64,000 nucleotides of DNA from Bacteroidales bacterium (GTDB taxonomy: Bacteria; Bacteroidota; Bacteroidia; Bacteroidales; UBA7960). This document shows, piece after piece, positions 44,095 to 54,642 of this stretch. The DNA lies in contig PUKZ01000185.1 of assembly GCA_003550725.1 (NCBI GenBank), positions 1 through 64,000 on the forward strand, read 5' to 3'. How positions within the stretch are numbered: position 1 is the first letter of the stretch; each line of letters starts with the position of its first letter. The notes under the pieces are model-generated. The model was not told the origin of the DNA. It did not search any database and saw nothing but the letters and a program-made list of their open reading frames with translations. The position numbers and the translations under genes were made by a program.

Positions 44095-44526
44095 ATGGGA
44101 CGCATACTAGCAATTGATTATGGCCAAAAACGAGCAGGGCTTGCGGTAACAGATAAAGAAAAAATTATTGCCAATGGTTTAGCCACAATACATGTAAAAG
44201 ATCTTATTTCATATCTGAAAAACTATATTGCCAAAGAAGACGTTGAGTGTATTGTGGTAGGTGAACCTTTAGATATGAATAGCCGTGCTTCAGACGCAAC
44301 AAAATATATTGAACCATTTGTAAAACATTTAAGAAAACAATTTCCTGAGATAACTGTTGAACGTATAGACGAGCGTTTCACTTCACAAATAGCAACCAGG
44401 ACGATGCTGGATGCAGGTTTAAAAAGAAAATTACGACAAAACAAGGGGCTTGTTGACTCTATAAGTGCCACGCTTATACTTCAATCATATATGGAAATTA
44501 AATCATTAAGAAAAAAAGAATCATGA
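44095..44526 (+). CDS. ruvX: Holliday junction resolvase RuvX/YqgF
   Basis: ILAIDYGQKRAGLAVTD, VVGEPLDMN, ERIDERFTSQIA. Confidence 0.95.
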   Translation: MGRILAIDYGQKRAGLAVTDKEKIIANGLATIHVKDLISYLKNYIAKEDVECIVVGEPLDMNSRASDATKYIEPFVKHLRKQFPEITVERIDERFTSQIATRTMLDAGLKRKLRQNKGLVDSISATLILQSYMEIKSLRKKES

Positions 44527-45098
44527 TATTACCTATTGTAGCATACGGAGATCCGGTACTAAAAAAAGAAGCCACTCCGGTTGAAAGAGATCACCCAGGC
44601 TTAAAAGAGTTGATAAACAACATGTTTGATACTATGTACAATGCCCAGGGAGTGGGGCTGGCTGCTCCGCAAGTAGGTTCAGGTTTACGTGTTTTTATAG
44701 TTGATGCCTCACCATTTAAACAAGAAGATAAAAGACTTGAAGGTTTTAAAAAGGTTTTTATTAACCCGGTTATTGTTGAAGAAACCGGAAAAGAATGGTT
44801 GTTTAACGAGGGGTGTCTTAGCTTCCCTAAGCTTCGTGAAGATATATGGAGAAAGCCTTCAATAAAAATCAAATATTATGATGAAGATTTCAACCTTCAT
44901 GAGGAAAAATATGATGGCATTGCCGCCCGCATAATACAGCATGAATATGACCATATAAAAGGAATAGTGTTTATCGACCATATTACACCTTTTAAACGCC
45001 GCATAATAAAAAGCAAACTGAACGCTATCTCCAAAGGATTGGTAAATGCTGATTATAAAATGAAAGTACCGGTTAAAAAGCAAAAAACTGTCGGCTGA
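44523..45098 (+). CDS. def: Peptide deformylase
   Basis: GVGLAAPQVG, EGCLSFP, QHEYDHIKGI; 4-bp overlap with ruvX. Confidence 0.97.
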   Translation: MILPIVAYGDPVLKKEATPVERDHPGLKELINNMFDTMYNAQGVGLAAPQVGSGLRVFIVDASPFKQEDKRLEGFKKVFINPVIVEETGKEWLFNEGCLSFPKLREDIWRKPSIKIKYYDEDFNLHEEKYDGIAARIIQHEYDHIKGIVFIDHITPFKRRIIKSKLNAISKGLVNADYKMKVPVKKQKTVG

Positions 45099-45123
45099 TT
45101 AAACATAATTCGAAAAAGTCATA

Positions 45124-46353
45124 TTGATTATGAATTATCATCATCACACTTTATCAAATGGAGTTCGTATAGTTCATCGCGAAAGTATTTCACCGGTAGC
45201 TCATTGTGGTATTACTATTAATGTGGGTTCTCGTGATGAAGATAAAAATGAACAGGGGCTGGCTCATTTTATAGAACATTTGATATTCAAAGGAACAAAA
45301 CGCCGAAAAATGTATCAAGTGTTAAGCCACATGGAAAATGTAGGCGGTGATATAAATGCATATACATCTAAAGAAGATACGTGTATATATGCCTCTTTTT
45401 TAAATAAATATTATGCAAGATGGTTTGACTTGTTATCTGACATCATATTTAACTCAACTTTTCCCGAAAAAGCTATTTATAAAGAAAAAGATGTTATACT
45501 TGATGAGATTAACTCATATAAAGATACACCGGGAGAACAAATTATTGATGACTTTGATGAGCTATTATTTAATAATCACCCTATTGGAAGGAATATTTTG
45601 GGTAACAGTCAAAATATAGAAAAATTTAAACGCAAAGACATCCTTGATTTTTGGGAAAAAAATTATTTAACTTCCAAAATGGTTATTTGCTCTGTTGGCA
45701 AAATTAAATTCAGCGAACTGATTGAACTGACAAAAAAATATTTTGAACAATTCCCTTTACAAAAACACAAAAATCGCCGTAAGCCTTTTAAATCATATAC
45801 TCCAGGCATAAAAGAAATAAAAAAGCATAATCATCAAGTACATTGTGTTATTGGAAACATCGGCTATTCCGGAATGGACAAACGCAAAACAACACTTATT
45901 TTACTTAATAACCTGTTAGGAGGCCCGGGGTTAAATTCGCGACTCAATATGGCTATTCGTGAAAAATACGGCTATTGTTACAATATTGAGAGTAATTACC
46001 AACCATATTCAGATACAGGAGTTTTTTCGATTTATATCGGCACAGACAACGGGAATTACGAAAAAACTATTGAGCTGGTATACAAGGAGCTGAAAAAACT
46101 TATGAATTATAAACTTGGATCTATACAGTTAAAAAGAGCTAAAGAGCAACTTAAAGGACAAGCAGCTATATATTTTGATTCAAATATTAATGAAATGTTA
46201 TCGATGGGAAAAAATATAATTTTATATGATAAAATCAACACCATTAAAGAAATTTATGAACGAATTGATTCAATAACTTCTTCAAATCTTTTAGAAACAG
46301 CCAATGAAATATTTGATCTCAAAAGTTTAAGCAAATTAACTTACAAACCTTAA
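45124..46353 (+). CDS. M16 (pitrilysin/insulinase-type) metallopeptidase
   Basis: HFIEHLIFKGT (HxxEH) and DVILDEINSYKDTPGE. Confidence 0.94.
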   Translation: MIMNYHHHTLSNGVRIVHRESISPVAHCGITINVGSRDEDKNEQGLAHFIEHLIFKGTKRRKMYQVLSHMENVGGDINAYTSKEDTCIYASFLNKYYARWFDLLSDIIFNSTFPEKAIYKEKDVILDEINSYKDTPGEQIIDDFDELLFNNHPIGRNILGNSQNIEKFKRKDILDFWEKNYLTSKMVICSVGKIKFSELIELTKKYFEQFPLQKHKNRRKPFKSYTPGIKEIKKHNHQVHCVIGNIGYSGMDKRKTTLILLNNLLGGPGLNSRLNMAIREKYGYCYNIESNYQPYSDTGVFSIYIGTDNGNYEKTIELVYKELKKLMNYKLGSIQLKRAKEQLKGQAAIYFDSNINEMLSMGKNIILYDKINTIKEIYERIDSITSSNLLETANEIFDLKSLSKLTYKP

Positions 46354-46362
46354 TAACAATTC

Positions 46363-47004
46363 ATGAATTTTCTACCAAAAGATATTGAAGTTTATGCTGA
46401 AAAGATAACAGAGCCCGAAACTCCTGTACTTCAACAACTTGCAAGAGAAACCAATATTAAGGTGTTACGCCCAAGGATGTTATCAGGTCATTTGCAGGGC
46501 AAATTTCTTGAATTTATTAGCAAGATGGTAAAGCCAGAGCGAATACTTGAAATAGGTACATATACAGGCTATTCGGCTATCTGCCTGGCGCAAGGGTTAA
46601 CAAATAAAGGAATATTACACACCATTGATAATAATCCCGAGCTCGAAGATATAGCGCTAAAATATATCAATATGGCAGGCCTGAGCGAAAAAATAGTATT
46701 ACATATAAAAAACGCCATAGATGTTATACCTGAAATCAAAGAAAGTTTTGACCTGGTTTTTTTGGATGCCGATAAAGAAAATTACATTAATTATTATGAA
46801 ATGGTAATAGACAAAATGAATAAGGGCGGTATATTGCTGGTTGATAATGTGTTATGGAGCGGGAAAGTCCTTAAAGAGCCAGAAAAAGGTGATACGGAAA
46901 CTCAAAGTATAATCGAATTCAATAATCACATTTCAAATGACAATCGTGTGGAAAACTTTCTTTTGCCATTTAGAGACGGGTTAATGATATTGCGAAAAAA
47001 ATAA
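46363..47004 (+). CDS. Class I SAM-dependent O-methyltransferase
   Basis: RILEIGTYTGYSAICLAQGL, DLVFLDADKENYINYYEMV, GGILLVDNVLWSGKV. Confidence 0.92.
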   Translation: MNFLPKDIEVYAEKITEPETPVLQQLARETNIKVLRPRMLSGHLQGKFLEFISKMVKPERILEIGTYTGYSAICLAQGLTNKGILHTIDNNPELEDIALKYINMAGLSEKIVLHIKNAIDVIPEIKESFDLVFLDADKENYINYYEMVIDKMNKGGILLVDNVLWSGKVLKEPEKGDTETQSIIEFNNHISNDNRVENFLLPFRDGLMILRKK

Positions 47005-47040
47005 AGATTATAATTTGGCACTTCTATATAAGATTACACA

Positions 47041-48123
47041 CTATTCATCATTATCTACTTCCACCCTGCGGCCTTCAAAAACGTCACCAATATCAATCGA
47101 AACTGATATGTGATTTGGAGAGGCGGCAAGATGGTAGTCTGCACGTCCGTAGCTAAATTCAAATCTGGATATTTTTACTCCCATACCCCACGAAAAACCA
47201 ACAGTGGAAGCCCTTGTTTCGACTTGCATCTCTTGGCGGCGACGGTAATTATAGCCTGCCCTGAAGCTAAGATTATCAGTGGGTAAAAATTCAATACCAA
47301 AAATAAAATGATGCATCAACAAATCAGCAAAATCAAAAATATCTGTTTCATCATTAATGCCGGCCTCTTCAAAATGATTGTTATTATATAGTGGACGGGG
47401 TTCATAAGTAAGATCATATTTCTGCAGATTATGAGCAACACCATACAACCTTATGGGTGCATTAAGTAATTTTTTCGAAGCCCCGGCAACTATTTCAAAA
47501 GGTAAAGATTCGCTGTTTCCACTATGATAATAAGTTACCTGCCTGCCAATATTTCTAAATAATATACTTGCAGCAAATAATTCATCATGATTTATATAAC
47601 TTCCCGATACATCAGCAGCCAAACCAAATGAACTGTAATCATAAAAATCTGAACCAATTATCTTAAAATTACTTCCAATGTAAAAATTATCGCTGAGCTG
47701 ACGACCCCAACCAATAATCGCAGAATATTCCCCGGCACCGAAAGTGCCTAGTTTATTTCCCAGTTCATCTGTTTCATCAAATTCGCCGTAACTGATATAA
47801 TGTATCCTGCCTGTAAAACTACCATACCTTTCAAAAGTATGTGAATATGCAGCAGTGCCATAATGTATATCATCAAAATAATCAACAAAGTTCAGCGACA
47901 ATTGTTGGTGCATTTCTTCATTTATAAGAGAAGGATAAAACAAAGCCATATTAAGATCATTTTCTGTATCAGGTATCCCATAACCGCCCATAGCAGTAAT
48001 CCGGGCAGAAGAAGGTAAATTAAGAAACTCGTAAACCCTGCCGCTTTGAGTAATTGCCGGATTGAAAACCAAACAAAGGAAAAAAAATGTTATTAAAAAC
48101 CTTAAAACACCGAATTTATTCAA
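47041..48123 (-). CDS. porQ: Type IX secretion system protein PorQ
   Basis: Signal peptide; VYEFLNLPSSARITAMGGYGI...FYPSLINEEMHQQLSLNFVDYFDDIHYGTAAYSHTF; GYNYRRRQEMQ. Confidence 0.85.
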   Translation of the reverse strand: MNKFGVLRFLITFFFLCLVFNPAITQSGRVYEFLNLPSSARITAMGGYGIPDTENDLNMALFYPSLINEEMHQQLSLNFVDYFDDIHYGTAAYSHTFERYGSFTGRIHYISYGEFDETDELGNKLGTFGAGEYSAIIGWGRQLSDNFYIGSNFKIIGSDFYDYSSFGLAADVSGSYINHDELFAASILFRNIGRQVTYYHSGNSESLPFEIVAGASKKLLNAPIRLYGVAHNLQKYDLTYEPRPLYNNNHFEEAGINDETDIFDFADLLMHHFIFGIEFLPTDNLSFRAGYNYRRRQEMQVETRASTVGFSWGMGVKISRFEFSYGRADYHLAASPNHISVSIDIGDVFEGRRVEVDNDE

Positions 48124-48439
48124 AGTATTAATAAATTATAAATGTGATAATAATAAAAACTATACAATAAAAAAGATCATAAAAAAATTTTGTGCTCGTC
48201 TTACAATATAACGGGTAACGGAAAAAACAAATCAATTATTATTAATTACATAATTTTACTAAAATAGATAAAATTAATTTACCAAAAAGATTTTTTGAAA
48301 TTCAAAAATGAAATGCCAAAATTACATTAAAACAAAATTTTTAGCAATCGAATTAAACTGACAAATAGTTAAAAGTAATGATATAAAACATTACAAAATA
48401 AATTAATATTTAAATAAACATAAAAAAATATACTTGTAG

Positions 48440-48586
48440 AATATTAACGGGCAGAAAATCATCAATCGCAGTGTCAACAAATCAGAAATAAAAATTAATG
48501 TAAAACACCTTAAACCGGGTATCTACTTAATGAAAATCTACCTACCAGATAATATAATAACAAAACCGGTACAGATAATGCACTGA
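48440..48586 (+). pseudogene. Orphan fragment of a T9SS type A C-terminal sorting domain
   Basis: In-frame NINGQKIINRSVNKSEIKINVKHLKPGIYLMKIYLPDNIITKPVQIMH*, preceded in the same frame by HKKIYL and a TAG; no start or catalytic ORF upstream. Confidence 0.7.
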
Positions 48587-48971
48587 TTCTGAAACTTAGA
48601 TTGAAATTAAAAGCTTAATTAAACCCTTAATATTTAAGTATTTATATTTTTAAATTATTATTTAAATTAAATACTGGTTTTTCCACTCAATTGTCAGGTA
48701 TAAAAAAGAAACAATCTTTAATGTGTTTTTCTTTGTCATATATCCTGCTTAAAACAGTTATTTTATATTATGTATATTGATAATATTAAGCTGAGCAGAT
48801 TTCAGATCTTTTTTTGAATCTTTTGTGATTTTATAATTCTTATTTGTTAAAGCATTTCTTTTTTTATTACTTTAGTTTTGATAACGATTGATATACTTTC
48901 AATATAATTTTGATTAAAAAAATAAAAACATTTTGTTACGCTATAATAGAAAATAACAACACTTAAAACGA

Positions 48972-51161
48972 ATGAAAAAGATAACAACCCTGGTATTTTG
49001 TGTTTTTATGGCATTTTCACCTATTGTTAAAGGGCAGGTGTTTGAAAGTGCTAGAAATTCGGAATTAACTTTTAATAGTATTGATGGCTACAGGCTTCAT
49101 CCGGTGGGTAAATATAGATTTTTAACCATAATGGTCAACATCATTTATCCAGATACCGACAAAGACCCATACCCGGGCAGAAACAGGGTATGGGATCCCG
49201 CTTATAAAGAGGGTATTAATAATGAAAGCATACCGGTATACCTTGAAGATTTGCTTGACATTGAGTACGACCCTGATAATGTTAATGGAATGATGACAAG
49301 ATTATATCATGAATCTTCATTTGGCAATTTAATTATATTAGGAGATTTTATTGTTGTAAACATTAAACTGGAAACCCTGAATCCACAGGGAGGCGGATTT
49401 CACATTGCAAATTCTGAAATAATAGATAATATTTTTGAACTGATTAACAAAAACGGTGGATTGGACAATACTCTATACGGATATAACAGCATAGATGATT
49501 ACGACAATAACAATGATGGGAAAATTGATAATGTTATGTTTTTATGGAGGAATACCACAGGCAGGTACGGTAGATCTACCTGGGGAAGAGGGGTTTCAAT
49601 GTCAAATTTAAACTTTAATATTTTAGCCGGCGGCAAGCTAAATAAGCAGGAGTCAGTCAATTACACGGCTCAAGGTGTTTCAAACAGAAAAGTTATTCCT
49701 TTACAGCTTAATGGTATTGTGATGCATGAAGTCTCTCACCATTTTTTTGGAGCAAATAATTTACACTCATCAGGTGGCAACCATTACAGTGGAGGTCGTA
49801 CCAATACCTGGTTTGGCCTTGAAGGAGGTTATGGATTAATGGGTGGTTACAATTCAGGTTTGGTGTCTTGCAATGGTTATGAACGTTGGCGTATGAACTG
49901 GACAAGCCCTAAACATAATCCGGAAGGATACCCCATTCAGGCCAGCAGGAAACCTTCTGATATTTCAAGAGAGGATGGAGAAAAGTCATTTTTATTGAGA
50001 GATTTTGTCACAACTGGTGATGTGGTTAGAATAAAACTGCCATACGTCGACTCGGGCGCTTCCAACCAATATATATGGCTGGAAAATCATCAAATTGGAA
50101 ATAATAACAAGCTGGATTATCTTGAATACTCCATAGGTTATGATGGAAAACCGTGGCATGAATGCCGCCCAAAGGGAACCCCGGGAATATACAGCTATAT
50201 CCAGGTTGGTAAAGATATTTTGGAAGGAACAGAGAAAGAAGTATATCCATGGAATGAAACAGATAACTTAAGAATAATAAGTGCTGAAGGTAATTGGGAT
50301 TTCATGAAAATGGAAAATCATGAAGTTAATTGCGTTAGATCAGGATACCAGCACACAGCCAAAAGATATATGCCTAACCCATTATCGGGTTACCAGGATC
50401 AAACAACTCATTTTTTTGATAATACCCCTGACAACGAAATGTTAAGCAGTGATGATGGCCACTGGTTAAACATAAAATACAACAGCAATGGCAAAAAAGT
50501 GTTAAATAAGGCTTTACCATATTTGGGCGATGAATCGGATGCTTTTACTGATTCAGGGCAAATGAATATTGGTACTAATCCTCCACCGGCAAATCAAAAA
50601 ACGTCATACACCTATCAACAAGGTGGTAATTTTAAATTACCCGATAGCCTTGACAAAAGAGGAAACTATAAATATTATCAAAATACAAATACTTCAAATA
50701 TTTATCTTACAGGCTTAAGAATTGATATGACAGAAAAGCCTGGCGGCAAATTTAAGATAGATATAGTATGGAATGATTATAATGTTAGAAATGATGTACG
50801 TTGGACAGGAAGTATAATAATGAAGGAAAAGATTATATTAAAGGAAGGCAAAACCATAAAAATAGATCAAAGTAAAACACCTAATCAGATATTTCGCGAT
50901 TCTGTATCGGGATTATTTGCCAAACCTTCTATATTCACCTGCAAAGATGGTTCTGAGTTTATAATGGAGGATAACTCAAACTTAATATTAAATAACAACT
51001 CAACATTGCTGTTAAAAAGCGGGAGCACTTTTAAAATTGGTGATAATGCCAGTTTAACAATAAACAAAGGAAATAAGCTAATAATTAAGCCGGGTGCAGA
51101 ACTCATTAAAGACAAGAATAGCAGGTTAAAAATTAAAAAAGGAGGCAAGTTAATTAAATAA
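48972..51161 (+). CDS. Secreted M6-like zinc metalloprotease with C-terminal short beta-solenoid-like repeats
   Basis: Signal peptide; VMHEVSHHFFGANNLHSSGG (HExxH); GLEGGYGLMGGYNSG...NGYERWRMNW; C-terminal repeats NSNLILNN/NSTLLLKSG/STFKIGDN/ASLTINKG/NKLIIKPG. Confidence 0.75.
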   Translation: MKKITTLVFCVFMAFSPIVKGQVFESARNSELTFNSIDGYRLHPVGKYRFLTIMVNIIYPDTDKDPYPGRNRVWDPAYKEGINNESIPVYLEDLLDIEYDPDNVNGMMTRLYHESSFGNLIILGDFIVVNIKLETLNPQGGGFHIANSEIIDNIFELINKNGGLDNTLYGYNSIDDYDNNNDGKIDNVMFLWRNTTGRYGRSTWGRGVSMSNLNFNILAGGKLNKQESVNYTAQGVSNRKVIPLQLNGIVMHEVSHHFFGANNLHSSGGNHYSGGRTNTWFGLEGGYGLMGGYNSGLVSCNGYERWRMNWTSPKHNPEGYPIQASRKPSDISREDGEKSFLLRDFVTTGDVVRIKLPYVDSGASNQYIWLENHQIGNNNKLDYLEYSIGYDGKPWHECRPKGTPGIYSYIQVGKDILEGTEKEVYPWNETDNLRIISAEGNWDFMKMENHEVNCVRSGYQHTAKRYMPNPLSGYQDQTTHFFDNTPDNEMLSSDDGHWLNIKYNSNGKKVLNKALPYLGDESDAFTDSGQMNIGTNPPPANQKTSYTYQQGGNFKLPDSLDKRGNYKYYQNTNTSNIYLTGLRIDMTEKPGGKFKIDIVWNDYNVRNDVRWTGSIIMKEKIILKEGKTIKIDQSKTPNQIFRDSVSGLFAKPSIFTCKDGSEFIMEDNSNLILNNNSTLLLKSGSTFKIGDNASLTINKGNKLIIKPGAELIKDKNSRLKIKKGGKLIK

Positions 51162-51282
51162 CATAAAGTTTTTTGAACTGACAGTATGAATAAATAAAAA
51201 CAATATTGTATTGTTGAAGCAGCTCCACTCTAAAACATTATTTTTATAATTTCAAATCTTTTATAATCAGATTATCTGAACT

Positions 51283-51873
51283 TCACTTACTTGTTTTAAG
51301 AAGTTTATTGTGAACATCAATAACTTGCGGAATCAAAAGAGTGTTTTCATAATTATCAATGACATAATCGGCTTTACTTATTTTTATCTGCTGATCAAGC
51401 TGATTTGACAACCGTGCTTTAACTGATTCGATAGTTGCATTATCACGTTTTCTTACCCTTTCTATCATCATATCAATTGAAGATGCAATTACAATTATTT
51501 TGTCTAATTTTTTATATCTCCCGGTTTCGTATAGTATTGCAGCTTCCTTTAATACATATGCATGTGATTTACGCTTATTTAACCAAAGATCAAAATCCTT
51601 ATCTATTTGGGGATGAATAATTTCGTTAAGATTTTGAAGGGCCATTTTGTCACAAAAAACTATCCTGGCCAATCTTTTGGTATTTAGATCTCCATTTTCA
51701 TTAAAAACAGCAGGGCCGAAAAGTTCTTTAATCTCTTTTTTGACATCATGATTATGCATAATTTCTTTAGCCCTGTTGTCGGCATAATAAACTTCGACTT
51801 CCAGCAATTCAAAAATTCTGCAAACTGTGGTTTTTCCACTGCCGATATTACCGGTTATTCCAACTTTTAGCAT
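51283..51873 (-). CDS. coaE: Dephospho-CoA kinase
   Basis: VGITGNIGSGKTTVCRIFELLEVEVYYADNRAKEIM. Confidence 0.95.
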   Translation of the reverse strand: MLKVGITGNIGSGKTTVCRIFELLEVEVYYADNRAKEIMHNHDVKKEIKELFGPAVFNENGDLNTKRLARIVFCDKMALQNLNEIIHPQIDKDFDLWLNKRKSHAYVLKEAAILYETGRYKKLDKIIVIASSIDMMIERVRKRDNATIESVKARLSNQLDQQIKISKADYVIDNYENTLLIPQVIDVHNKLLKTSK

Positions 51874-52886
51874 TATTGCAATAATATATATTCGGTCCGG
51901 GATGGATTAAAACGAATTATTTCAACATTCTGCGGCTTGCTATCAACTCTTATATTCAAACGATTGTCATTATCTTTTTCAAATGGACATTCGGCCTTAA
52001 TAGAAAACATCTCATCACTGATTTGCGAATAATCTTCAAGAGCCACAAGATAATAAATCGTAACATGGGAAGGAAACAGCCTTACTTTTTTTAGCTTATC
52101 TCTATATTTTTCAGGACATTCAATCTCAACCTTCACCTCAGAGTTTGCCTCGGTAAATTCCCTGACATCAATAGTTATATTAACTTTTTCATCTGATAAA
52201 TACATTGGTTCTGAGGGAAAAGGATTTACAATATCCAATTGTTTTTCAACAGAGCTGTCAAGTTTACCAAAATCGATATAAGAAGTAAAAATTGTATCAA
52301 CACTGCTAATTAGGTTTTGCGGACCGGATATGGTTAGAGAATCGGGTTGCAACTTAATATCACCATATTTATTAAAACCACTTGAAAAGCTAATATTTCC
52401 GTCAAAAACAACCGGTACTTTCTTTTGTTTTGCTGTTTCTACTTCAAAAAATAAAGTGTCAGGATGTACTGAAACAATCTCCGAATAATCTCTTGAAAAA
52501 GCAGGATAACTTAATGCTGCTTGTTTTCCTGTAATAAAAAAATAAACTTTATCGTCTTTTGTTATTTGTTGAAAATCATAAAAATCCAAATCTGCACTGT
52601 TTGGTTGATTAAATAACAGCAAATATAGCAACCTGATTCCCACGTCACTATAATCTACAAATATTCGTTCATGGCTAATATTGCTAATCATCATATCTGC
52701 AGGAATATTATGCAGAGATATATTTAACTCAAATCGAGCAACATTTTCCTGTGAAAGTTTAATGGTTAACCAAAACAGTATACTTAAAAGAAGAAAAGAA
52801 GAAAAAGTATAAATCCTCTTTCTTCTTTTGGGATCTTTAGGAAAAATTTTTTTTGAATTGTTGGTTGAACCAAAAATTTTTTTCAC
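51873..52886 (-). CDS. YbbR/CdaR-like domain protein
   Basis: N-terminal TM; YbbR-like repeats (QKKVPVVFDGNISFSSGFNKYGDIKLQPDSLTISGPQNLISSVDTIFTSYID); between yajC and coaE. Confidence 0.75.
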   Translation of the reverse strand: MKKIFGSTNNSKKIFPKDPKRRKRIYTFSSFLLLSILFWLTIKLSQENVARFELNISLHNIPADMMISNISHERIFVDYSDVGIRLLYLLLFNQPNSADLDFYDFQQITKDDKVYFFITGKQAALSYPAFSRDYSEIVSVHPDTLFFEVETAKQKKVPVVFDGNISFSSGFNKYGDIKLQPDSLTISGPQNLISSVDTIFTSYIDFGKLDSSVEKQLDIVNPFPSEPMYLSDEKVNITIDVREFTEANSEVKVEIECPEKYRDKLKKVRLFPSHVTIYYLVALEDYSQISDEMFSIKAECPFEKDNDNRLNIRVDSKPQNVEIIRFNPSRTEYILLQ

Positions 52887-52924
52887 CGAATTATTAAAAA
52901 ATAAAAAATCTTTATAAAACTTAA

Positions 52925-53254
52925 TTAACGTTTTGAATCAAGAGTCTCAGAAGGTCCATCCATTGCTATAGCCGACTTTTCAACTTTCAAACGATTCTGT
53001 CCTTCTACTTCTATAGTAACAGTTTTATCTTGCATTTCCACAATCTTGCCGTGAATACCTCCTATAGTTACGATTTTATCACCATTTTTAAGATTTTCGC
53101 GATACTTACGTAACTCCTTGGATTTTTTCATCTGTGGTCTAATAAAAAACATGTAAAATACTACAATAATCAACAAAAGAAAAATAAGAGATGCACCACC
53201 TCCTCCTTCTTCTCCAGGCTGCATTAAAAATACCGTCAAATAGTTCATTATCAT
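52925..53254 (-). CDS. yajC: Preprotein translocase subunit YajC
   Basis: VVFYMFFIRPQMKKSKELRKYRENLKNGDKIVTIGGIHGKIVEMQDKTVTIEV. Confidence 0.95.
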   Translation of the reverse strand: MIMNYLTVFLMQPGEEGGGGASLIFLLLIIVVFYMFFIRPQMKKSKELRKYRENLKNGDKIVTIGGIHGKIVEMQDKTVTIEVEGQNRLKVEKSAIAMDGPSETLDSKR

Positions 53255-53327
53255 TTTGTTTTTTGGTTTATAAAATTATTTATTTTTATTTCAAGATTAT
53301 TAAGGATAAACAAAGTTAAAAAAATTA

Positions 53328-54287
53328 CTAATATGATTTACTAATTAACCCTTTCCCGGTTTTTTTTATTTTATTTTCTTTTTCAAGGTCAATAACCAAC
53401 TTATCTAAAACACCATTTATAAAAACTTTACTTTTTTGAGAGCTGTACATTTTTGAAAGCTCTATGTATTCATTAAGTGTAACTTTAACAGGTATCTCCG
53501 GGAATTTGAGCAGTTCTGTCAAAGCCATCTTCATAAGAATAATATCAACAATAGCAATACGTTCTATATCCCAGTTTTTGGTTTTTTCAGATATCATAGG
53601 ATCGAAAAACTGATGATTCAAAATGGTTTTATTAAACAATTGTCGTGCAAACTCTTTATCTTCGCTGTCTTTGTATAAGTTCATCAGGTTTATGTCATGA
53701 TCATCTTCTTTAAGATTATTTAAAGTTTTGATGGTCATCTTAAAAACAAGCTCCCAGTCATCTATCCAATAAATTGACTTCTCTTCATAAAAGTTATGAA
53801 GCAATTCAAATTCACAAACACATGCCTGGTATATTTTTAATAGAAATTTTTTGTCTTCTTCAAATGAATTATCGCCGGAACTGATATAACTCCTGTAAAA
53901 GTCGGTTTTACGAATATGAAAAAAAATTTTCCTTACCAGATCATGTTCGCCAGCCCAACTTACATTAAATTCTTTGCAAACCTTATCTAAGGTTTTGCTC
54001 TGAAGCAATAATTTCAGCAAAAGATTGTCGGTAAACTTTTGTTCTGACTGCAGGGTGTTTTTCGAGGATAATTGATTATATTTTCGTTCATCAATAAATT
54101 TTTCTGCTATGAAACCTAATTCGCGTAAAAGCAATAACTGATGAAGATAAAGCTCATATGTTTTATTTATATTAAATAATAACTCTTTTTCTCCGCTTTC
54201 AAGATTATCATTAGCAGATTGAAAAAATGCATAAAGAACTTGTAATACTTTAACTCGCAAATGCCTTCTGTTGAGCATAAAAAACAA
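53328..54287 (-). CDS. nusB: Transcription antitermination protein NusB (long Bacteroidota form)
   Basis: N-terminal RRHLRVKVLQVLYAF; C-terminal NWDIERIAIVDIILMKMALTELLKFPEIPVKVTLNEYIELSKMYSSQKSKVFINGVLDKL. Confidence 0.93.
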   Translation of the reverse strand: MFFMLNRRHLRVKVLQVLYAFFQSANDNLESGEKELLFNINKTYELYLHQLLLLRELGFIAEKFIDERKYNQLSSKNTLQSEQKFTDNLLLKLLLQSKTLDKVCKEFNVSWAGEHDLVRKIFFHIRKTDFYRSYISSGDNSFEEDKKFLLKIYQACVCEFELLHNFYEEKSIYWIDDWELVFKMTIKTLNNLKEDDHDINLMNLYKDSEDKEFARQLFNKTILNHQFFDPMISEKTKNWDIERIAIVDIILMKMALTELLKFPEIPVKVTLNEYIELSKMYSSQKSKVFINGVLDKLVIDLEKENKIKKTGKGLISKSY

Positions 54288-54642
54288 AAATAACGTATAT
54301 AAATATAATATTCAATTAACGCAATAATTTAACGCAATAATTGACTGATATCAAAGTTACAAAAAACAGGCAAAAGTAACTTTTTTAAAGAATATGTGAT
54401 AATTATTTGAACATTTTTTTTAAATAAACCCGAAACCATATAGGAGTGATCGATGGATTATCTAAAAGTATTTTTATTTTTAAAAAAGAGGGCAAAAAAC
54501 TTTTAAAAATCACCTTATCTTCATTAAATTTGTAATTAGATTAGCATTTATTTTGTATAACTTTTATTATTTAAATTTAACAAGTTTAAATATTTATTTT
54601 ATTTTTGGAAAGTAAAATAAAAACAAAAAAGAGAGAGGACCT

